Below are positions 60,394 to 64,000 of a stretch of 64,000 nucleotides of DNA, one piece after another. The stretch is from CAG-103 sp963627135 (lineage in GTDB: Bacteria > Bacillota > Clostridia > Oscillospirales > Oscillospiraceae): the NCBI GenBank assembly GCA_963627135.1, contig CAVFZY010000024.1:10539-74538 (forward strand), in the 5' to 3' direction. A program made the position numbers and the translations under genes. The notes beneath the pieces are model-generated. The model saw nothing but the letters and a program-made list of their open reading frames with translations, was not told the origin of the DNA and ran no database searches. The stretch's first letter is position 1. Every line of letters starts with the position of its first letter.

Positions 60394-60717
60394 ATGAAAC
60401 GAACGCTGGCACTGACGGTCGTGACGGCGCTGTGCGCCGTGTCGCCGTTCGTCGCGGGGGCGGCGATGTCCTCCCTGCAGCAGCCGGGCGCGGCCGCGCC
60501 GGCCACGTCCTACGACGGCGCGCAGGCGGAATACATCCTGCGGGATTACGAGGGCTATGTGAGCGTGTTTGCCCCTGACGCCGACCGCAAGCCCCTGCAG
60601 GTGACCGGCATTGAGGTCGCCGGACTGCGCCGCGCCGACCAGGAGCTGCTGCGCGGCGGCATCACCGTCGGCAGTCAGGAGCAGCTTTTGCTGCTGCTGG
60701 AGGATCTGGGGTCGTAA
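60394..60717 (+). CDS. Small secreted protein, BofC-C-terminal-like
   Basis: 107 residues with a signal peptide (TLALTVVTALCAVSPFVAGA) and a compact domain: YILRDYEGYVSVFAPDADRKPLQVTGIEVAGLRRADQELLRGGITV. It ends in LLLLLEDLGS. This matches the short secreted proteins of Clostridia related to the BofC C-terminal domain, by my recollection of the YxLRDYxGxVAVF and LxxLLEDxGS motifs. BofC controls spore-forming sigma-K processing in Bacillus; no such role is shown here. AAAGGAGCGAG precedes the ATG. Confidence 0.7.
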   Translation: MKRTLALTVVTALCAVSPFVAGAAMSSLQQPGAAAPATSYDGAQAEYILRDYEGYVSVFAPDADRKPLQVTGIEVAGLRRADQELLRGGITVGSQEQLLLLLEDLGS

Positions 60718-60723
60718 AAGGAC

Positions 60724-60752
60724 TTGATTTTACACGCCGGATGGGGTACACT
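60724..60752 (+). promoter_or_regulatory. Promoter of the DUF1292 gene
   Basis: TTGATT and TACACT with a 17-base spacer, 37 bases before the start. Confidence 0.65.
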
Positions 60753-60788
60753 GAAATCAGAAAACGATCACGACTGGAGGACACCCCA

Positions 60789-61091
60789 ATGAGTGAAGCA
60801 TTCGGCAGCGATTATCTGACGATCGAGGACGAGGACGGCAACGAGTTCGAGCTGGAAATTCTCAACGAGTTTGCGCTTGACGGTCAGGACTACCTCGCGG
60901 CGCTCCCCGCCGACATGGACGAGGACGACCCCGATTTCGGCATTATCCTGCTCAAGATCCTAGAGGAAAACGGTGAGGAGCTCTTTGGCTCCATCGACGA
61001 TGACAACGAGCTGGACAAGGTATACAATTACTATATGCAGGAGATCTTCGCCGACGAGGACGAGGATTCTGACGACGGCGCGGAGGAATAA
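60789..61091 (+). CDS. DUF1292 family acidic protein
   Basis: 100 residues, very acidic: ITIEDEDGNEFELEILNEF-type start, YLAALPADMDEDDPDFGIILLKILEENGEELF, and a terminal Glu/Asp run. The pattern is that of the Firmicute DUF1292 family (YrzB-like), function unknown. Usually found beside ruvX and alaS, which are not here. GGAGG precedes the ATG. Confidence 0.85.
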   Translation: MSEAFGSDYLTIEDEDGNEFELEILNEFALDGQDYLAALPADMDEDDPDFGIILLKILEENGEELFGSIDDDNELDKVYNYYMQEIFADEDEDSDDGAEE

Positions 61092-61115
61092 GTTCCCGCG
61101 CGGCGCATAGCATGG

Positions 61116-61333
61116 GAATAAGTCCTGCTGTGTGCGTGGAGCACGACTGGGTGCTCGGAGCCCATTTAAACCCACATCTCTTATAAGGGATGCCAGAACT
61201 TCCGCTGCGGATTGCAGGCCTCCCGGCCGGATGAAAGATGCCGGTCGGACGTTGGAAGCAGAGAAACAGCAGAGAGGCGACCCACCTGCCTTCTTGTGCA
61301 GGTTGTAACTGGGCTCACACGGCATGGCGGGCT
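61116..61333 (+). ncRNA. Probable 6S RNA (ssrS/bsrA type)
   Basis: The 5' end AATAAGTCCTGCTGTGTGCG and the 3' end GTAACTGGGCTCACACGGCA resemble the ends of Bacillus 6S RNA as I recall them. GCTGTGTG and CACACGGC can close the terminal stem, with a large central bubble between and several internal hairpins (for example CATCTCTTATAAGGGATG). No coding frame fits and a strong terminator follows. 6S RNA binds sigma-A RNA polymerase. Identification rests on end similarity and fold by eye. Confidence 0.7.
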
Positions 61334-61362
61334 AGCCGGCAGCGAAAGCTGCCGGCTTTTTT
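61334..61362 (+). terminator. Terminator of the 6S-like RNA
   Basis: AGCCGGCAGC, GAAA tetraloop, GCTGCCGGCT and a T-run. Confidence 0.9.
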
Positions 61363-61385
61363 CTTGTCTCTGACAAGAAAAAAGC
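61353..61385. repeat. 15-bp perfect inverted repeat overlapping the terminator tail
   Basis: GGCTTTTTTCTTGTC, TCT, then GACAAGAAAAAAGCC. The T-run of the terminator forms one arm, so on the minus strand it can also serve as a weak terminator. Confidence 0.75.
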
Positions 61386-61436
61386 CAAATTGCATCTGAG
61401 GCAGGCCTTGCGCCGTGTGTCCATCCCGCACCCTAA

Positions 61437-61485
61437 GCCTTCTCCTTGAGAAGAAGGTGCCGAACTTTGTTCGGCGGATGAGGTG
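61437..61485. repeat. Intergenic repeat, copy 3 (reverse orientation)
   Basis: AGCCTTCTCCTTGAGAAGAA then GGTG, a central CGAACTTTGTTCG palindrome and CGGATGAGGTG. The gap from the 6S terminator to the threonine aldolase promoter holds only repeats. Confidence 0.8.
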
Positions 61486-61539
61486 GAAATGCCGCGGTTT
61501 CCTCCAGCGGCGCTGGAAATGCGTCCGGCAACCAACATA

Positions 61540-61593
61540 CACCTCATCCGTCGCGGCGTGACCGCCGCGCCATCTTCCCCCCAAGGTGAAGGC
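61540..61593. repeat. Intergenic repeat, copy 4
   Basis: CACCTCATCCG, a central GTCGCGGCGTGACCGCCGCG segment, then a variant CATCTTCCCCCCAAGGTGAA ending. Confidence 0.8.
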
Positions 61594-61616
61594 TTGAAAA
61601 GTACGCAGCGAATCCC

Positions 61617-61667
61617 CCGCAAAGGGAAGGTTGACAGATGATCTTCTGAAGTGCAGCACCCGAAAAA
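61617..61667. repeat. IS30-end-like remnant adjoining repeat
   Basis: GGAAGGTTGACAGATGATC, then CTGAAGTGCAGCACCCGAAA and AAG. This aligns with the complement of the right IS end and its flank near 55.05-55.10 kb. Confidence 0.65.
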
Positions 61668-61680
61668 GCGGCGCAATCCA

Positions 61681-61710
61681 TTGACACCCCCCGCCGCCGG
61701 GGCTTATCAT
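61681..61710 (+). promoter_or_regulatory. Promoter of the threonine aldolase gene
   Basis: TTGACA and TATCAT with an 18-base GC-rich spacer, 57 bases before the start. Confidence 0.65.
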
Positions 61711-61766
61711 AACCTCGGCGGCACGCGCAGCGTGCCGAACTCTGTCCGTACGAAAGGAAATCCGCC

Positions 61767-62813
61767 ATGCTTCGCTTCCAGAACGATTACTCCGAGGGCG
61801 CCCACCCGAATGTACTGCGCGCCCTGTGCGACACAAATCTCAGCTCCACGCCGGGCTACGGGCTCGACGACGACTGCCGCCGCGCAGCCGACGCCATCCG
61901 CGCCCGCTTCGCCTGCCCGGATGCCGACGTACACTTTCTCGTCGGCGGCACGCAGACGAACCAGCTCGCCGCTGCCGCCTTCCTGCGCCCGTGGGAGGCC
62001 ATGGTCGCGGCCGGCACCGGCCACATCAACGTGCACGAGACCGGCGCCATCGAGGCCACCGGCCACAAGGTGATCGCCATGCCCGGCAGGGACGGCAAGC
62101 TCACACCCGCCGCCATCGCGGACGCCGCCGCGCAGCACTGCGACACGCCGGGCGTGTACGACGAGCACATGGTGCTGCCGCGCATGGTATACGTGTCCGA
62201 CGCGACGGAACTCGGCACCGTCTACACGAAAGCGGAGCTGACCGCCCTGCGCGCAGCGTGCGACGCGCACGGGATGTACCTGTATCTCGACGGCGCGCGG
62301 CTGGCACAGGCGCTCACGGCCGCAGGCAATGACCTGCAGCCAGAGGATCTGCCGCGGCTGTGCGACGCGTTTTATATCGGTGGAACGAAAAACGGCCTGC
62401 TCTTCGGCGAGGCGATGGTCATCGTCAACGATGCGCTCAAGCCGGGCTTCCGCCGCGCGATGAAGCGCAACGGTGCCATGCTCGCCAAGGGGCGTCTGCT
62501 CGGCGTGCAGTTTGCCGCCGCGATGGCGCACGACCTCTGGCTCGACATGGGCCGCCACGCCAATGCGCAGGCGCAGCGCATCGGTGCCGCGCTCACCGAC
62601 CGCGGCGTGCCGATGTACGTGCCCTCGCCGACGAACCAGATTTTCCCCATCCTATCGGATGCCCAGGTCGCGCGGCTGCAGGAGCAGGTTGCGTTTTACA
62701 CGACTGCCCGCGTGGACGCCATGCACCAGGCCGTGCGGTTCGTGACCTCGTGGGCCACAACGGACGCACAGGTCGATGCACTGCTGGCCGTGCTGGCGCA
62801 GGTGCTGGAGTAA
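61767..62813 (+). CDS. Low-specificity threonine aldolase (PLP)
   Basis: Cleaves L-threonine or allo-threonine to glycine and acetaldehyde. The 348-residue fold-type I PLP enzyme has the lysine in FYIGGTKNG (Lys208), YLDGARLAQAL (Arg179) and FLVGGTQTNQLA. GAAAGGAAATCC precedes the ATG. It is monocistronic, flanked by intergenic repeats on both sides. Confidence 0.9.
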   Translation: MLRFQNDYSEGAHPNVLRALCDTNLSSTPGYGLDDDCRRAADAIRARFACPDADVHFLVGGTQTNQLAAAAFLRPWEAMVAAGTGHINVHETGAIEATGHKVIAMPGRDGKLTPAAIADAAAQHCDTPGVYDEHMVLPRMVYVSDATELGTVYTKAELTALRAACDAHGMYLYLDGARLAQALTAAGNDLQPEDLPRLCDAFYIGGTKNGLLFGEAMVIVNDALKPGFRRAMKRNGAMLAKGRLLGVQFAAAMAHDLWLDMGRHANAQAQRIGAALTDRGVPMYVPSPTNQIFPILSDAQVARLQEQVAFYTTARVDAMHQAVRFVTSWATTDAQVDALLAVLAQVLE

Positions 62814-62825
62814 CCCTGAGAACGA

Positions 62826-62879
62826 CACCTCATCCGTCGCGGCGTGACCGCCGCGCCACCTTCTCCTCAAGGAGAAAGC
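62826..62879. repeat. Intergenic repeat, copy 5
   Basis: Nearly identical to copy 4: CACCTCATCCGTCGCGGCGT, then GACCGCCGCG and CACCTTCTCCTCAAGG. Confidence 0.85.
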
Positions 62880-62883
62880 AAAA

Positions 62884-62915
62884 AACACGCCCGACGCGGA
62901 CTGCGTCGGGCGTGT
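62884..62915. terminator. Bidirectional intrinsic terminator
   Basis: ACACGCCCGACGC and GCGTCGGGCGTGT with A and T runs at either side, between convergent genes. Confidence 0.85.
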
Positions 62916-62923
62916 TTTCCACA

Positions 62924-63622
62924 TTATAAATGTTCCTTCTGCATCTTCGCCCAGCGGCGGGGATACTTCGGCGGCGTGGGCGCCGTCTTGCGGATGACGA
63001 CGACGCTGTGCATTACGTCCGTGCCGGGGATGGTGTAGCGCACCGTGCGCTCGTACGTGCCGCCAAGCTTGCCGATGGCGCTGCGCGCCTCGTCGAGCTC
63101 CTCGGTGCAATCCGGCCCCTTCATGGCGAGGAACACCCCGCCCGTGCGCACGAACGGCAGACACAGCTCGCACAGCAGGTATAGCCGCGCAACCGCGCGC
63201 GAGACCGCCGCGTCGAACTGCCCGCGCAACTCCGGCGCCTCCTCGGCGCGCGCGTGCAGGCACGTCACGTCCGTGAGACCGGTGGCAGTGCAGACATCGC
63301 CGAGAAAGCGCACGCGCTTGTCCAGACTATCGAGCAGCGTGAGCGAAATGTCCGGCTGCGCGATTTTCAGCGGCAGACCGGGAAAGCCCGCGCCGGTGCC
63401 GACATCAATGACCGACTTGCCGGCAAGCGGCTCGACCGTCAGCAGGGTGGCCGAGTCGAGAAAGTGCAGCTGCGCCACGTCCGTCTCGCCGTGGATGGCC
63501 GTCAGGTTCATGACCTTGCTGCGCTCATCGAGCAGCGTGTAATATGTCTGAAAACGGGCCATCGCCGCCGCATCGAGCGGCAGACCCAGTGCGGAAAAGC
63601 CCGCGCGCAGAAGTTCGTCCAT
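62924..63622 (-). CDS. rsmG: 16S rRNA (guanine527-N7)-methyltransferase RsmG
   Basis: 232 residues with the SAM-binding VIDVGTGAGFPGLPLKI, LLDSLDKRVRFL and SRAVARLYLLCELCLPF. Lacking RsmG activity often confers low-level streptomycin resistance in other species. GGAGGCAAGT precedes the ATG. The usual neighbours mnmG and mnmE are not in the window, though they might lie beyond 64 kb. Confidence 0.95.
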   Translation of the reverse strand: MDELLRAGFSALGLPLDAAAMARFQTYYTLLDERSKVMNLTAIHGETDVAQLHFLDSATLLTVEPLAGKSVIDVGTGAGFPGLPLKIAQPDISLTLLDSLDKRVRFLGDVCTATGLTDVTCLHARAEEAPELRGQFDAAVSRAVARLYLLCELCLPFVRTGGVFLAMKGPDCTEELDEARSAIGKLGGTYERTVRYTIPGTDVMHSVVVIRKTAPTPPKYPRRWAKMQKEHL

Positions 63623-63877
63623 ACTTGCCTCCGAAAATGATTGGTTGCGGCCATCTTATCACATTCTCCCCAGCGCGTCCAGCCCCGGGCGGGTACAGGT
63701 GGAATGACCTGTGTCACTTCCATTTTAGAGCCTTCCCCTTGAGGGGATGGCTAGGTGCGGGACTAGCCCACGACGAATTCCCGGTATCACCGGGAGAAAG
63801 CGCGGCCTTTGACCGCGTGACCGCTCGGGCAAGTGCAGGGACGGCCCCACCATAGTGCGCAGCGTCACAAAATAATA

Positions 63878-63904
63878 AACCGCCGGCCTAGCCGGCGGTT
63901 TTTC
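63878..63904. terminator. Intrinsic terminator near the window end
   Basis: AAACCGCCGGC and GCCGGCGGTTT with a T-run on the plus strand and an A-run before; no gene in the window ends into it. Confidence 0.75.
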
Positions 63905-64000
63905 ATAGACGGGAAAGCCCTCTGTTACTAGCTTGCACGACGTGACGTGCAAGTACGATCTGCCAGCCGCGAGAGTTCTGCTACTTGCAGCCCGTGAACG
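63905..64000. other. Window-end stretch with no recognised gene
   Basis: Includes a hairpin CTTGCACG/CGTGCAAG (63932-63953). No convincing frame with a ribosome site; it may be the leader of a gene beyond the window. The preceding 63623-63877 holds a repeat-like AGCCTTCCCCTTGAGGGGAT and no gene. Confidence 0.4.

Noticed and set aside
63725..63952. Small minus-strand frame at the window end
   Set aside because: No ribosome site or motif; it spans a terminator and repeat-like sequence.

Overview
The window reads as one chromosomal stretch of a high-GC, low-mobility Firmicute of the Clostridia, most likely an Oscillospirales/Oscillospiraceae gut bacterium. This is inferred from gene content: a T-box leader, an L10 leader, ClpE, an EcfA1-A2-T cluster, DUF5711/CvpA neighbours, YARHG and SLH proteins, NlpC/P60 with SH3 repeats, a Bacillus-type 6S-like RNA, and short intergenic palindromic repeats typical of gut Clostridia. 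I saw no tRNA, rRNA, CRISPR array or phage. The only clear mobile element is a decayed IS30-type copy.

Layout. 0.1-2.2 kb: two overlapping CobW/G3E-type GTPase genes (metal homeostasis), the first with a very His/Asp/Cys-rich linker, the second fused to a DUF1980-like domain. 2.2-5.5 kb (minus): a TrpXYZ-type ABC importer behind a T-box leader with a probable Trp (UGG) specifier. 5.6-14.3 kb (minus): a membrane-anchored NAGPA-type glycosidase, metG, a VanW protein, hemW and htpG. 14.5-19.2 kb: a HAD-IIA phosphatase, a candidate structured small RNA, a glycerophosphodiesterase (minus), an MFS sugar-type permease, an unknown 173-aa protein and a short alkyltransferase-like protein.

19.2-28.4 kb (minus): a tight ten-gene operon, the most interesting part of the window. 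It encodes a KDPG aldolase-VOC fusion, KDG kinase, aminotransferase, RidA, a polar-amino-acid ABC importer (SBP, two permeases, ATPase), a SelA/DgaE-like PLP ammonia-lyase and alanine racemase. A DauR/YheO-type regulator is divergent from it across an AT-rich region carrying three 12-bp tandem repeats. The genes fit a route in which a 2-amino-sugar acid such as D-glucosaminate enters by ABC transport, is deaminated to KDG, phosphorylated, and cleaved to pyruvate and glyceraldehyde-3-phosphate. The substrate is inferred.

29.5-30.6 kb (minus): rplJ-rplL with L10 leader and attenuator. 30.8-34.7 kb: an MBL hydrolase, murI, and an NhaC-type antiporter divergent from a LysR regulator. 34.7-36.6 kb: an SLH plus L,D-transpeptidase wall protein. 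36.7-47.6 kb (minus): a twelve-gene run from one strong promoter: rRNA methyltransferase, ecfA1, ecfA2, ecfT, truA, DUF5711, cvpA, clpE, macrodomain, RluA-type pseudouridine synthase, rhomboid, DUF523/TudS-like. 47.8-53.9 kb: a D,D-carboxypeptidase, then on the plus strand a two-component system, GerMN-like lipoprotein, Xaa-Pro peptidase and efp. 54.0-55.1 kb: the IS30-type remnant. 55.2-60.2 kb (minus): a zinc-ribbon/YARHG protein, a five-SH3 NlpC/P60 hydrolase, a conserved small unknown and a class A PBP. 60.4-64 kb: a small secreted protein, DUF1292, probable 6S RNA, several repeats, threonine aldolase and rsmG (minus).

Most coding is on the minus strand. Starts were chosen from Shine-Dalgarno spacing and family N-termini; several are TTG or GTG. 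All domain calls are by eye from protein motifs, with no database search.
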